From: Lachnospiraceae bacterium
GTDB lineage: Bacteria > Bacillota > Clostridia > Lachnospirales > Lachnospiraceae
Reading direction: 5' to 3'
Assembly (NCBI GenBank): GCA_902362715.1
Contig: CABIXN010000004.1
Coordinates: 87,337 to 151,336, forward strand
DNA: 64,000 nucleotides
Below are positions 8,976 through 17,554 of the stretch, in pieces; the first letter of the stretch is position 1, and each line of letters opens with the position of its first letter. The notes beneath the pieces are model-generated. The model saw nothing but the letters and a program-made list of their open reading frames with translations. It was not told where the DNA came from and ran no database searches. Both the position numbers and the translations under genes were made by a program.

Positions 8976-9156
8976 TATATATCAGATGAGGGATGACTTC
9001 CGCTTCTGCAGGCGGGGAGTAACAAATTGGTATCAGTGGCGGGTGTCAATCCCCATCTGATATACGCTCCGCGAGGAGGTGCAGCGATTCGGAATAGAAT
9101 GTTGTCAGCAAAGCTGACCCGAATCGCGCACCAAGTCTCGCAAAAGCGAGACTTGA
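8976..9156 (+). repeat. Dispersed palindromic repeat, copy 1
   Basis: A structured element in the convergent gap between the rib operon and the radical SAM gene. The outer arms are TATATCAGATG (from 8977) and CATCTGATATA (9054-9064). Next come CGCTCCGCGAGGA and a main stem AGCGATTCGG/CCGAATCGCG that encloses GTCAGC-AAA-GCTGAC. The perfect hairpin AAGTCTCGC-AAAA-GCGAGACTT (9133-9154) closes it. The part from about 9060 onward recurs almost identically, inverted, at 24985-25086, with compensatory changes in the stems. No coding sequence is seen in it. Confidence 0.8.
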
Positions 9157-9159
9157 AGC

Positions 9160-9249
9160 AAAATGCCGGGTTCTCTATGAACCACTCTCCCAATGGTTAG
9201 ATTTTCAGGTCTGCCATTTGGGAGTGGTTCACCAAAACCCGGCGTTTTT
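9160..9249. terminator. Large bidirectional terminator hairpin
   Basis: Nested arms AATGCCGGGTT plus GAACCACTCTCCCAATGG pair with CCATTTGGGAGTGGTTC plus AACCCGGCG, ending in TTTTT. It separates the convergent HAD gene (ends 8943) and radical SAM gene (ends 9262). Confidence 0.85.
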
Positions 9250-9261
9250 CTATATTTCAAA

Positions 9262-10704
9262 TCAACTTTTCCATTTGGGGAGACTTTCCTGCTGCTTTAA
9301 ATACGGCAGTTCCTGTTTTAAATCCGCACATACGCTTCTATGCCATAAAAACTCACCCAAAAACAATATTTTATGTATACTGTCATCCCTGACAAAAGCC
9401 CGAAGCATTCTCTTAACAGAATAAATTCTTTCACTGGCGTAAATATGTTCCAGCTGCAGCTGATACGGTGTAATATTTTGGGGATAATGAACTACGTTCC
9501 CATTATATTTTGACCAGTTCTGATGCAAAAGCCGCTCCCGGTTCTGCTCATACACCGGGGTTCCCGGGACAAAGTACATAGACTGAATTAAAACTCCCTG
9601 TATATGGTTCTTTATTACAAAATCCGAAAGCCTTTTTCCAACTCCCGGCGTATCATAATCTCCCCCCAGAATAAACAGACCTCTGACACTAAGCCCATGA
9701 CGACGTATATTTTGCACAGCTCTCTGTATTTCTTTTACCGTACTTTTTTTATGATATGCCTCAAAATTTTTATCCCCAATAAACTCAATTCCCATAGCCA
9801 GTTCAAAAAAACCGGCACGTTTCAACAAATCCAGCATTTCATCGTCAAATCCCACTTCATATCTGGCCTGGATGGTAAAACGATAATGGATTCCGCTGTC
9901 AATAATTCCCTGCAAAACAGACTTTGCCCACTCTCTGTCTGCGAAAAAATTATCATCCGTAATCCAAAGCCCTTTCAGCAAACGCGGAAAGCGTCCTGAT
10001 TCAAAAAACTCAATGGACTGTTTAATATCCTCTATTACATTTTCCACGGGTCTTGTGCGAACCTTTCTCCCGAAATGCCGCACCAGCGCACAGTAATCGC
10101 AGTTATGGGGACAGCCTCTGGAAGCATGAACCTGAGGCCATATGGTGTTATAATGTACACGATCATGATATTTGTATACCAGATAGCGGTCGGGAATGGT
10201 ATCTATTTTTTGAGGCGGCTGCCTGTTGCCGGTAAAAATAAGCTTTTTTCCCTTTCGGAAAGCCACTCCCGGAAATGTTATTTCTTCCTCTTTCTTTAAC
10301 GCTTTCAGCAGCTCTAAAATAGACTCATCTCCCTCGCCTACCAGTACGTAATCACAATGTCTGGATGCCTCTTTATAATTCATAGACGCATGAAGACCGC
10401 CAAGTATCACAACTGCATTTGTATGATGCCGGAAATAATCCGCTATTTTGTATCCCCGGTTTGCATTAAAAGTAAAAATACCGATAACAATTACATCTGC
10501 ATCTTCCACATCCGATCTCACAATTTTGGAAATAGCTTCACTGTACATAAAAGTATCTTTTACTTTTTTCTTAACAATGGTTGCAAGAAGGTTTAAACCA
10601 ACAGAAGGCGTCCGTATATATCTGTCATACACAAAATGGTTCTGCAATGACGTCTTATAAGGCCGCTCCCCGGGTTCAATAAACCTTATTTTTCTGATCT
10701 TCAT
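9262..10704 (-). CDS. B12-binding-domain radical SAM protein
   Basis: About 480 residues with an N-terminal cobalamin-binding-like Rossmann domain (roughly residues 10-170, including VILGGLHAS) and a radical SAM core. The cluster motif is CPHNCDYC near residue 200 (three Cys in CxxxCxxC spacing). The layout matches the B12-binding radical SAM/Elp3-like family used for methylations and rearrangements; the particular reaction is unknown. The N-terminal domain lacks an obvious DxHxxG motif, so true cobalamin binding is uncertain. The start is ambiguous: ATG 10704 or an in-frame TTG two codons earlier. It is a single gene, convergent with the rib operon, with no partner gene to indicate a pathway. 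Confidence 0.82.
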   Translation of the reverse strand: MKIRKIRFIEPGERPYKTSLQNHFVYDRYIRTPSVGLNLLATIVKKKVKDTFMYSEAISKIVRSDVEDADVIVIGIFTFNANRGYKIADYFRHHTNAVVILGGLHASMNYKEASRHCDYVLVGEGDESILELLKALKKEEEITFPGVAFRKGKKLIFTGNRQPPQKIDTIPDRYLVYKYHDRVHYNTIWPQVHASRGCPHNCDYCALVRHFGRKVRTRPVENVIEDIKQSIEFFESGRFPRLLKGLWITDDNFFADREWAKSVLQGIIDSGIHYRFTIQARYEVGFDDEMLDLLKRAGFFELAMGIEFIGDKNFEAYHKKSTVKEIQRAVQNIRRHGLSVRGLFILGGDYDTPGVGKRLSDFVIKNHIQGVLIQSMYFVPGTPVYEQNRERLLHQNWSKYNGNVVHYPQNITPYQLQLEHIYASERIYSVKRMLRAFVRDDSIHKILFLGEFLWHRSVCADLKQELPYLKQQESLPKWKS

Positions 10705-10899
10705 CCCCAATAACCTGTCCTCTCCGCAGACTCTGCTTTTCTTATATTATAAAATATACTTTCTTCTGCCTCAACGTATTTTTTATTTCTTTCTTCTGGT
10801 TTTTTTTTAAATTTGTGCTAGAATAAAAATAATTTTAAGAGTTTTTTTTGCAGGCTGTACAGTCTGTATCTATTGAAAAAACAGAAAGGGATGCTTTTT

Positions 10900-11241
10900 A
10901 TGGCAGAAATTGTTATTTCCATTATTTTCGGCATAATTGCCATTGCCTGTCTGACGTATGGTATTTGCGCCTGGCATTGTAAAGGGCCTATATTGATGAA
11001 TAAATATATTCTGGCCTGTGATGAAGAAAAATCTGCATTGAAAAAACAGAGTGACGAAGACAAAAAAGCAGACTACCGCTTTACCGCAAAAATATTCTTC
11101 GGCATTGCTTTGATGTTTTTCTTTGTAGTTCCAGGTGTTCTGATTGATGTTGCTTTTTGCTATTTATCTATACTCACAGCCATCATTCTTGCAATAACCG
11201 CATTTATTGCTCTGTTTAAAAATGGGGCAAAGAAATATTAA
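10900..11241 (+). CDS. Small membrane protein, DUF3784-like
   Basis: A 113-residue protein with three hydrophobic segments, one at the N-terminus (about residues 3-23) and two near the C-terminus (about 65-105), separated by a charged loop rich in Lys, Asp and Glu. This resembles the DUF3784 group of small Firmicute membrane proteins, whose function is unknown. ATG 10900 is about ten bases after AGAAAGGG; an earlier in-frame TTG/ATG would add nine residues or fewer. It is followed by a terminator and stands alone. Confidence 0.6.
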   Translation: MAEIVISIIFGIIAIACLTYGICAWHCKGPILMNKYILACDEEKSALKKQSDEDKKADYRFTAKIFFGIALMFFFVVPGVLIDVAFCYLSILTAIILAITAFIALFKNGAKKY

Positions 11242-11263
11242 TAACACAAATGCCATACCCACC

Positions 11264-11300
11264 AAAAAAAGACAAGGGATAAGCTCCATTGTCTTTTTTT
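11264..11300. terminator. Bidirectional intrinsic terminator
   Basis: AAAAAAAGACAA (11264-11275) pairs with TTGTCTTTTTTT (11289-11300). It separates the convergent small membrane protein and the MFS transporter. Confidence 0.9.
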
Positions 11301-11357
11301 AGGTCAGTTATTAAAAGTACTATCAAAATTTTATTGTAATATCTACTGAAAAATGCC

Positions 11358-12623
11358 TTACTCTGCTTTTATTAATACAACTGTCAGAATCAGTCCTGCT
11401 ACATCTGCAATCAGCAGAATTACATACAAACCGCTGTAGCCAAAAGCTGTCTGAGATAAGATACCGGCCAGTACAATACCGCTCTGGCGAACAATCGTAT
11501 TTAATGGTGCAATGGCTTTATTTGCCTGAATGAAATCATACCTTCCAAAACAGGTTCCTATCATAGACGGAATCAGATTTCCTATTCCTCCGATACCAAT
11601 TCCTACCATAATAATACTGATCCATACACAGACAGCACCTGCAGGCTGCAGCAGCAGGAACAAAATAGCAACAATATACCATATGCCATAAAAAACACAG
11701 GCTCTTTTTGTGCCAAGCTTACTGTCCAGATATCCCCAGAAATAGCTGCCCCCGATTCCGATAACCGCAGCAATGGAAAGCATCATAATAGCGGATGCCG
11801 CATATTTTCCATCTGCCACGATGGACAATCTTGGAATCAGCTGTGAAACAATTCCCACTGTTGTTGCCCACATTAGTCCAAGTCCAACGCCAATCCCCCA
11901 GGTATTTCTGTTTTTCAGCAGATTTTTCATGGTCCATTCTGATACATGGCTCTCCAGCAGCTTTTTATTCTTTTCAATTTCTTCTTCAGAAATTTTTTCA
12001 TTGTCCGGGTAACAGCCGATCTCCTCCGGACTGTTTTTTACCCAGAAGAAGGATACAATACCAAATACAATAATGATACATCCAAAAATGGTATAGGCTC
12101 CGCCTACAGAACCGGTTTTTTTGATAAACGCTGTCAGCATAATTACAATAGTGGCCGTACAGACAGGCATCCCCATTGTGGCCCACCCAAGAGCCGTTCC
12201 TTTTTTCTTGGGAAACCACACATTCATAATATTATTGGGAATCAGATTCAGCTGTACATTAGCTACAATAAAATTAATAGCAAATATCATAATAATAAAT
12301 ACCAGGAAATTAGACGTATTAGCAAATACAAGCACCAGCGCTCCGGTAATGATATTGATAATTCCAGCCGCTTTTCTGGTTCCGGTTTTTTCAATGATTA
12401 CAGCAAATAAAACTGCCCCCACAAGTGCCACCCAGCCGGACATTCCAGCCAAAGATGTGATCATCCCCGCATTCCAGCCATGCAGCTGTTCAAACTGTGC
12501 CGGATAGAAGTTCAGACCGTCAGTGCTGAGGGCTGCGGAAATATAATAGCTGATTCCCGCGTAAATAATCATAAGCCATCCCCATGTACCAAAATTATTG
12601 CTGACTTTATTTTTGTTCCCCAT
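11358..12623 (-). CDS. MFS transporter, OFA-like
   Basis: A 421-residue major facilitator protein with about twelve membrane helices and a charged central loop (around residues 195-225). The overall pattern, with an N-terminal WGWLMIIYAG segment and conserved Gly-rich helices, resembles the OFA (oxalate/formate antiporter-like) group of small-carboxylate carriers. The ATG at 12623 follows GGAGGAG. It begins 15 bases after the DAPG-hydrolase-like gene upstream, so the two form an operon, and the likely job is uptake of the phenolic substrate or export of the carboxylate product. That link is inferred from context only. Confidence 0.82.
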   Translation of the reverse strand: MGNKNKVSNNFGTWGWLMIIYAGISYYISAALSTDGLNFYPAQFEQLHGWNAGMITSLAGMSGWVALVGAVLFAVIIEKTGTRKAAGIINIITGALVLVFANTSNFLVFIIMIFAINFIVANVQLNLIPNNIMNVWFPKKKGTALGWATMGMPVCTATIVIMLTAFIKKTGSVGGAYTIFGCIIIVFGIVSFFWVKNSPEEIGCYPDNEKISEEEIEKNKKLLESHVSEWTMKNLLKNRNTWGIGVGLGLMWATTVGIVSQLIPRLSIVADGKYAASAIMMLSIAAVIGIGGSYFWGYLDSKLGTKRACVFYGIWYIVAILFLLLQPAGAVCVWISIIMVGIGIGGIGNLIPSMIGTCFGRYDFIQANKAIAPLNTIVRQSGIVLAGILSQTAFGYSGLYVILLIADVAGLILTVVLIKAE

Positions 12624-12638
12624 CTACATTCTCCTCCT

Positions 12639-13442
12639 TTAATCCCAGTTATCTTTCTGCTCCGGATACAGCTTCGGCAGCAGATCCGCCAGATTTGCAA
12701 ATTCTTTCATATTGTGTGCCAGCAGCATTTTGGGTTTTATCATTGGTGTAATCTCCCCATCTTTTAACAGTTTCACCGGTTTGCCTCCGATAATATGCCA
12801 GCCCAGCCAAAACCTAGAGCGCAGCTCAATCCCATCCTCTGTCTCCCTTACAAAATGACACATAACCTCCGCACTTGCCTGGGGATCCTTTCGGATTCCG
12901 GAATTGGCTGTGACAATAGTTCCACATGCCTTTGTTCCAATTTTTTCTTCCTCAAATCCCATTTCAGAAGGTTTTTTAAAGCAGGCGAACAATTCATCCG
13001 GTCCACCTCCAATATCCTCACGGATCAGATGTGTAGTTCCCCAGTATTTTTCCTTCAGTGTCAGCTTTTCAGATCTTCCCTGAGCCAGATTCATACTGCG
13101 GGCATCGTAATGATCCTCCGGATCCCAGATCGTATAACGCAGTTCCCCAAGTCCGTGCCATGCAAACCACCAGTCGAACATTTCTACCGTAACCCCCGGC
13201 ATTTTTGTGTAATTTGCAATATAGCCGCTTCCGTCTTCCAAAACGCAATAACCTGTTTCCACCGGAAAATATCCATCCTCAAATAAACGGTTTCTGTCCT
13301 GAATCTCCAGGGCCTGCGCCGGATCCATAGGCTCCTTAAGCGCCTTAAGCTTTTCTTTCTGGATCTCTACTAATTCCTTGTAATAATACTTTGCATACCC
13401 AAGCTTCTTTTGTTCTTCTGTAATTCCTACTCTCTCGCCCAT
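12639..13442 (-). CDS. DAPG hydrolase (PhlG)/phloretin hydrolase family protein
   Basis: A 267-residue second member of the PhlG/phloretin hydrolase family, recognisable by the MFDWWFAWHGLG segment near residue 93 and the following TIWDPEDHYDA. Such enzymes hydrolyse a C-C bond in acylated phloroglucinol-type rings, for example phloretin to phloroglucinol and a phenylpropionate. I start it at ATG 13442, eight bases after GGAGG; a TTG six codons earlier lies on the Shine-Dalgarno itself. It heads an operon with the MFS carrier and is divergent from a LysR regulator with a palindromic site between them, so induction by an aromatic compound is likely. The substrate is unknown, and it shares only family-level similarity with the copy at 112-900. 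Confidence 0.78.
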   Translation of the reverse strand: MGERVGITEEQKKLGYAKYYYKELVEIQKEKLKALKEPMDPAQALEIQDRNRLFEDGYFPVETGYCVLEDGSGYIANYTKMPGVTVEMFDWWFAWHGLGELRYTIWDPEDHYDARSMNLAQGRSEKLTLKEKYWGTTHLIREDIGGGPDELFACFKKPSEMGFEEEKIGTKACGTIVTANSGIRKDPQASAEVMCHFVRETEDGIELRSRFWLGWHIIGGKPVKLLKDGEITPMIKPKMLLAHNMKEFANLADLLPKLYPEQKDNWD

Positions 13443-13522
13443 AACATCAGCCTCCTTCAAACTTGATACCTACATTTTATAAAATAATTTGTACCATGAG
13501 AAATGATTATTTCTCCCCAATT

Positions 13523-13539
13523 TATAACTATTAGTTATA
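13523..13539. promoter_or_regulatory. LysR-type operator palindrome
   Basis: TATAACTA-T-TAGTTATA is a 17-bp dyad of the T-N11-A type in the 204-bp gap between the divergent hydrolase operon and the LysR gene. Its A/T sequence and position fit the recognition box of the adjacent regulator. Confidence 0.7.
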
Positions 13540-13646
13540 GATATATCATGTATCTTATCAGCATCTGTGTTACAATAATAAAAAACTGTATTTGTGATTT
13601 CGTTTTTTAGAAAACAAGAGAAAAATATATACGTGGAGGAATGATT

Positions 13647-14561
13647 ATGGTTTGTGATTATGCTCTTTCAGCTGTCACTGTACAGCAGATTCAGATATTT
13701 CTTCAGCTTGCCAGGACAAAAAATTTTACCAGAACTGCTGACAGCCTGAATATGACGCAGCCCGGCGTCAGCAAAAGTATTGCTTCCCTTGAAGCAGCCC
13801 TTGGCTTTTCTCTGTTTGAGAGAACCAGCCGGAAAGTTGCTCTCACACCGGAAGGGCGGATTCTGTACGAGACATGGCTCCACATTCCCGCAGACCTTGA
13901 TAACGGTTATCAGACAGCCAGACAGGAAAACGCCAGAATTGCTTCTGTTTTAAATATTGGAATCACCGATACTACAGACAGTTTGAAATATTTCTGGCCC
14001 GTTGCCAGAGAATTTGCAAAAGCATTTCCTGATATAAAATTGAATGTAGAGAGCGAGAACATGAAATCTCTTCAAAGCAGACTGGCAGAAGGCATTTACG
14101 ATCTTATTTTTCTTCCTGATTTCGAACATTACAGTCTGGATAAAAATAAAATCTGCTGGAAATATGCAGCAAAATCAAATGTCCAGATTATTGTACTCAC
14201 TGACAGTCCCCTAAGCCGTAAATCCATGCTGACAATGGAGGATATTATAAACAAAAAAGTAACAGCCCTAGACCCGGAATCCAACCCCAATTTCCTTCAC
14301 TCTCTGAGAGAACTTTATGCACAATACGGAAAAGAACCTGTACTGGGACAGCTTTACAGATCTAATTTTCAGATTCGATATGCGCAAATGACCCAGGACT
14401 GTATCCATATTACAGACGACTTCTGGTCTTATACTCCTGATACTGTAAGCAGAAAAATCCCGCTGATGGGTCACTTCAACGGGATTATATGCGCATGGAA
14501 TCCGGAGATATCCAAGGCGTCATTAAAAAATTTTCTTGGTTTTATTCCGTCAGACCGCTGA
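13647..14561 (+). CDS. LysR family transcriptional regulator
   Basis: A 304-residue LysR-type regulator. The N-terminal winged helix-turn-helix (about residues 9-68) shows FLQLARTKNFTRTADSLNMT followed by QPGVSKSIASLE. The rest is the periplasmic-binding-like effector domain. ATG 13647 is seven bases after GGAGG; the ATG two codons earlier is too close. It is divergent from the DAPG-hydrolase/MFS operon and so probably activates it in response to a phenolic ligand. Its 3' end overlaps the next LysR gene, which is convergent, by 20 bases. Confidence 0.9.
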   Translation: MVCDYALSAVTVQQIQIFLQLARTKNFTRTADSLNMTQPGVSKSIASLEAALGFSLFERTSRKVALTPEGRILYETWLHIPADLDNGYQTARQENARIASVLNIGITDTTDSLKYFWPVAREFAKAFPDIKLNVESENMKSLQSRLAEGIYDLIFLPDFEHYSLDKNKICWKYAAKSNVQIIVLTDSPLSRKSMLTMEDIINKKVTALDPESNPNFLHSLRELYAQYGKEPVLGQLYRSNFQIRYAQMTQDCIHITDDFWSYTPDTVSRKIPLMGHFNGIICAWNPEISKASLKNFLGFIPSDR

Positions 14562-15432
14562 ATGACTTCAGCAGATCTGCCAGCTTTCTCTGCTGCCGGT
14601 TTAAGCTTACTCCCTTTGGAAAGATCAGACCGCAGACCGTCTCCATAGAATCTGCCAGCGGGATACGAACCAAATCCGGATATTCTCTCACGGAGAACAT
14701 CTCTTTTGGCAGCACTGATAAGAGCCGGTTTCCTCCAAGCATATTAAACAGTACCGTATGCCTGTTTATAATATGAGAAATACGGATAGGAATCCTCTGT
14801 TCATGACAATTTTCCATAAACTGCTGATAGATCTCTGATTTCGTATTAAGCATGGCAAATTCACAATCTCTAAGATCTGTCAGCGCCAGTTCTTTTCTTG
14901 TGCCCAAAGGATGGCTTTTCCCACAGATGATTACCAGCTCATCTTTCAAAATGGGAATCGTTTCGTAATCCCGAAGTAACTTTTCCGAAAACCTGGCAAA
15001 TCCAAAATCAAGCTGTCCGTTATCTACTTTACGCAAAATGTCCGTCTGTTCCAGCTCCTGAATTTCAAGCTGAATATCTTCGTATTTTAACTGGAACTTG
15101 GCAAACTTCTGATTCAGCTGATAGGCTTCTGTAATAGGCAGCACCCCCAGCCGCAGCCTGTATTTTTTCTCAGGTCCTCTCTGCCCTAACAGTAACAGCA
15201 TTTGTTCATAATCCCCGTATACCTTCTGGGCAAAGCTTTGAAACTGTATGCCTGTATCTGTAAGTATTGTTTTTCTCTGACCGCGCTCAAACAGACACGT
15301 ATGCAGCTCTTTCTCCAAAGTTTTTATTTTCTTGGATACTGAAGACTGAGACAAATTCATTTCATCTGCCGCCCTGGAAAAATTCTGTTCTCGGGCAAGC
15401 ATAAGAAAACATTCAATCTGTTCAAAATCCAT
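14542..15432 (-). CDS. LysR family transcriptional regulator
   Basis: A 296-residue LysR-type regulator with an N-terminal helix-turn-helix (MLAREQNFSRAADEMNLSQS, then SVSKKIKTLE) and a substrate-binding C-terminal domain. It is only distantly similar to its convergent neighbour at 13647. It is transcribed away from the UbiD-type decarboxylase at 15634, and a clear dyad lies in the 201-bp gap, so it is very probably the activator of the decarboxylase genes, responding to a hydroxybenzoate-like acid. The ATG at 15432 has AGGAGAAGC upstream. Confidence 0.9.
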   Translation of the reverse strand: MDFEQIECFLMLAREQNFSRAADEMNLSQSSVSKKIKTLEKELHTCLFERGQRKTILTDTGIQFQSFAQKVYGDYEQMLLLLGQRGPEKKYRLRLGVLPITEAYQLNQKFAKFQLKYEDIQLEIQELEQTDILRKVDNGQLDFGFARFSEKLLRDYETIPILKDELVIICGKSHPLGTRKELALTDLRDCEFAMLNTKSEIYQQFMENCHEQRIPIRISHIINRHTVLFNMLGGNRLLSVLPKEMFSVREYPDLVRIPLADSMETVCGLIFPKGVSLNRQQRKLADLLKSFSGLTE

Positions 15433-15521
15433 AATGCTTCTCCTTTCATCTGCCTGTATAGCCTGACAGACATACCGCCCCGGCCAATAGCAGTACTTGA
15501 ATTATATCATACTGCTTTTTT

Positions 15522-15540
15522 CTATTCCAGTTAGGAATAG
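15522..15540. promoter_or_regulatory. LysR-type operator palindrome upstream of the decarboxylase
   Basis: CTATTCC-AGTTA-GGAATAG is a perfect 7+5+7 dyad containing a T-N11-A box. It lies between the divergent LysR gene and the UbiD-type gene, about 95 bases before the latter, as expected for LysR control. Confidence 0.75.
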
Positions 15541-15633
15541 TTATAAGGGATATTGGAATTGCCTTTTTTCCAGGTCCTGCTAAACTAAATATCAGAAAAA
15601 CATAAACGATTTATTATAACAAGGAGGAAGCTT

Positions 15634-17064
15634 ATGTCTAAAATATGTACCTGCCTCAGGGAGTTTCTGTCTCTTCTGGAAGAAGAAGATCAGCTTATCC
15701 GCATAAAAGAGGAAGTGAATCCCGAACCTGATATCGGTGCAGCGGGAAGAGCTGCTGCAAATACACCAGAAAAACCAGCCATATTTTTTGAGAAAATAAA
15801 AGGGTACAAAACCCCGGTGGTTACTAACGTACACGGTTCCTGGCAGAGCCATGCACTGATGCTTGGCATGGATAAAAATACCCCGGTAAAGGAACAGTTT
15901 CTGGAACTGAACCGCCGCTGGGATAAATATCCGGTGGAACCTGAAATTATAGAACGCAGCGACGCTCCCTGTAAAGAACACACCATTACCGAAAACATCA
16001 ACCTTTTTGAACTGATGGCCCTGTACCGGATTAACGAACAGGACGGCGGTTTTTTCCTGTCCAAGGCTGCCGTTGTCACAGGTGATCCCGAATTTCCTGA
16101 TGACCTGAACAAATTAAACGTTGGAACCTATCGGATTCAGGTAAAAGATAAAGATAAAGTGGGAATCCAGGCCCTTGCCTTCCATGATATTGCCATCCAG
16201 CTAGAAAAAGCCGAACGGAAAAACGAACCGCTGCCCATTGCTATTGCCCTGGGAAATGCTCCCCTTGTCACCTTTATGGCCAGCACCCCCATTGCCTATG
16301 ACCAAAGCGAATATGCATTTGCAGGCGCCCTGCAGAACGGAACTCCGGTGCAAATTGTAAAAGCCGATACCTGCAGCCATCTGTATGTTCCGGCTTCCTC
16401 TGAAATTATACTGGAAGGCTATATTATTCCAAGAGTACGCCAGGTGGAGGGACCCTTTGGAGAATTTCCAGGTTCTTACTCCGGCTGCCGGAAACAATGT
16501 GAAATTAAAATTACACATGTAACCCACAGAACCAACCCGATTTTTGAAAATCTTTATCTTGGCATTCCGTGGACAGAAATCGACTATCTCATGGCATTAA
16601 ACACCAGTATCCCCCTGTTTAAACAGCTGAAAGAATCCATGCCTGAAGTAGTTGCCGTTAATGCCATGTACACTCACGGAATGGGAGTTATTATTTCCAC
16701 CAAATGCCGATATGGCGGCTATGGAAAAGGCGTTGCTTTTCGCCTGCTGTCCACCCCCCACGGTATGCCCTACTCAAAGGTAGTCATTGTCGTAGATGAA
16801 TATGTGGATCCCTTTAACCTAGAACAGGTTATGTGGGCGCTGACCACGAGAGTCAGACCGGATAAAGATGTTACCGTTATTCCCAACTGTCCCGGCATGC
16901 CTCTAGATCCCTCCAGTGTCCCTGCCGGTATGCACAGCAAACTGATTATCGACGCCACTACTCCTGTAGCCCCTGAGCCAAATCCCCGGGAAGTAGAGCT
17001 TTTAAAACCACCGGCCGGTACAGATAAATGGGAAGCAATCATCCGTAATTATTTTAATTGTTAA
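15634..17064 (+). CDS. UbiD-family non-oxidative hydroxyarylic acid decarboxylase, C subunit
   Basis: A 476-residue UbiD-family enzyme, the catalytic (C) subunit of 4-hydroxybenzoate/vanillate-type decarboxylases (BsdC, VdcC, ShdC). It uses prenylated FMN to remove CO2 from hydroxylated aromatic acids, and can run in reverse. The hallmark GPFGEFPGSYSG (residues 273-284) contains the conserved catalytic Glu277; the preceding EIILEGYIIP and the later CPGMPLDPSS are also family segments. AAGGAGGAAGCTT precedes the ATG. The small zinc-ribbon D subunit follows at 17156, as in shdBCD/bsdBCD, but the flavin prenyltransferase B subunit (UbiX type) is absent here and must be encoded elsewhere. Regulation is probably by the divergent LysR protein. 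Confidence 0.9.
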   Translation: MSKICTCLREFLSLLEEEDQLIRIKEEVNPEPDIGAAGRAAANTPEKPAIFFEKIKGYKTPVVTNVHGSWQSHALMLGMDKNTPVKEQFLELNRRWDKYPVEPEIIERSDAPCKEHTITENINLFELMALYRINEQDGGFFLSKAAVVTGDPEFPDDLNKLNVGTYRIQVKDKDKVGIQALAFHDIAIQLEKAERKNEPLPIAIALGNAPLVTFMASTPIAYDQSEYAFAGALQNGTPVQIVKADTCSHLYVPASSEIILEGYIIPRVRQVEGPFGEFPGSYSGCRKQCEIKITHVTHRTNPIFENLYLGIPWTEIDYLMALNTSIPLFKQLKESMPEVVAVNAMYTHGMGVIISTKCRYGGYGKGVAFRLLSTPHGMPYSKVVIVVDEYVDPFNLEQVMWALTTRVRPDKDVTVIPNCPGMPLDPSSVPAGMHSKLIIDATTPVAPEPNPREVELLKPPAGTDKWEAIIRNYFNC

Positions 17065-17155
17065 AACCAGAAAATCTGACAGATCTTCTGTTGAAAGAAA
17101 AGCGTTTTTCAACCTATCAAAAACTATTGAATTTTACTCAGAAAGGAAATTTTAT

Positions 17156-17365
17156 ATGAATTGTCCAAGATGTGAAAGTACACATATAAAAGTTATGGCC
17201 AAGGCGCCAAAAGATCATGCATGGGAAGTATTTCTCTGCGAAACCTGCTGCTTTTCCTGGCGCTCCACGGAATCTATAAAAGTCCATGAAAAGTTTAAAC
17301 TGAATGAAGAGAAAATAAAAAACATGCAGACCATTCCTCCGGTTCCTCCGCTGTATGATCTGTAA
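17156..17365 (+). CDS. Hydroxyarylic acid decarboxylase small subunit D (VdcD/BsdD type)
   Basis: A 69-residue protein with two Cys pairs (CPRC at residues 3-6 and CETCC near residue 28) forming a zinc-ribbon, followed by FSWRSTES and a basic/acidic tail ending PPVPPLYDL. This is the typical D subunit that accompanies the UbiD-type C subunit in reversible hydroxybenzoate decarboxylases; its exact role is not settled. It lies 91 bases downstream of the catalytic subunit with its own AGAAAGGA site, and a terminator follows, so the two genes form a transcription unit. Confidence 0.88.
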   Translation: MNCPRCESTHIKVMAKAPKDHAWEVFLCETCCFSWRSTESIKVHEKFKLNEEKIKNMQTIPPVPPLYDL

Positions 17366-17398
17366 GGTTTTGATACACAGTTTTTTGTATTGTTCAGT

Positions 17399-17431
17399 CC
17401 GGCTGTATTTTAATTATACAGCCGGCTTTTT
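17399..17431 (+). terminator. Intrinsic terminator after the decarboxylase operon
   Basis: CCGGCTGTA (17399-17407) pairs with TACAGCCGG (17417-17425), followed by CTTTTT. Confidence 0.88.
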
Positions 17432-17554
17432 ATATTTCCTTTCAGTTTCCATAGTCCTTTGCCATTATATATGTTAGAATGCATTTATCTGATAAATTAA
17501 CGGAAACACATATTTTTATTGTGTGTTTTCTAACACAGAGAGGAGATTACTGTT

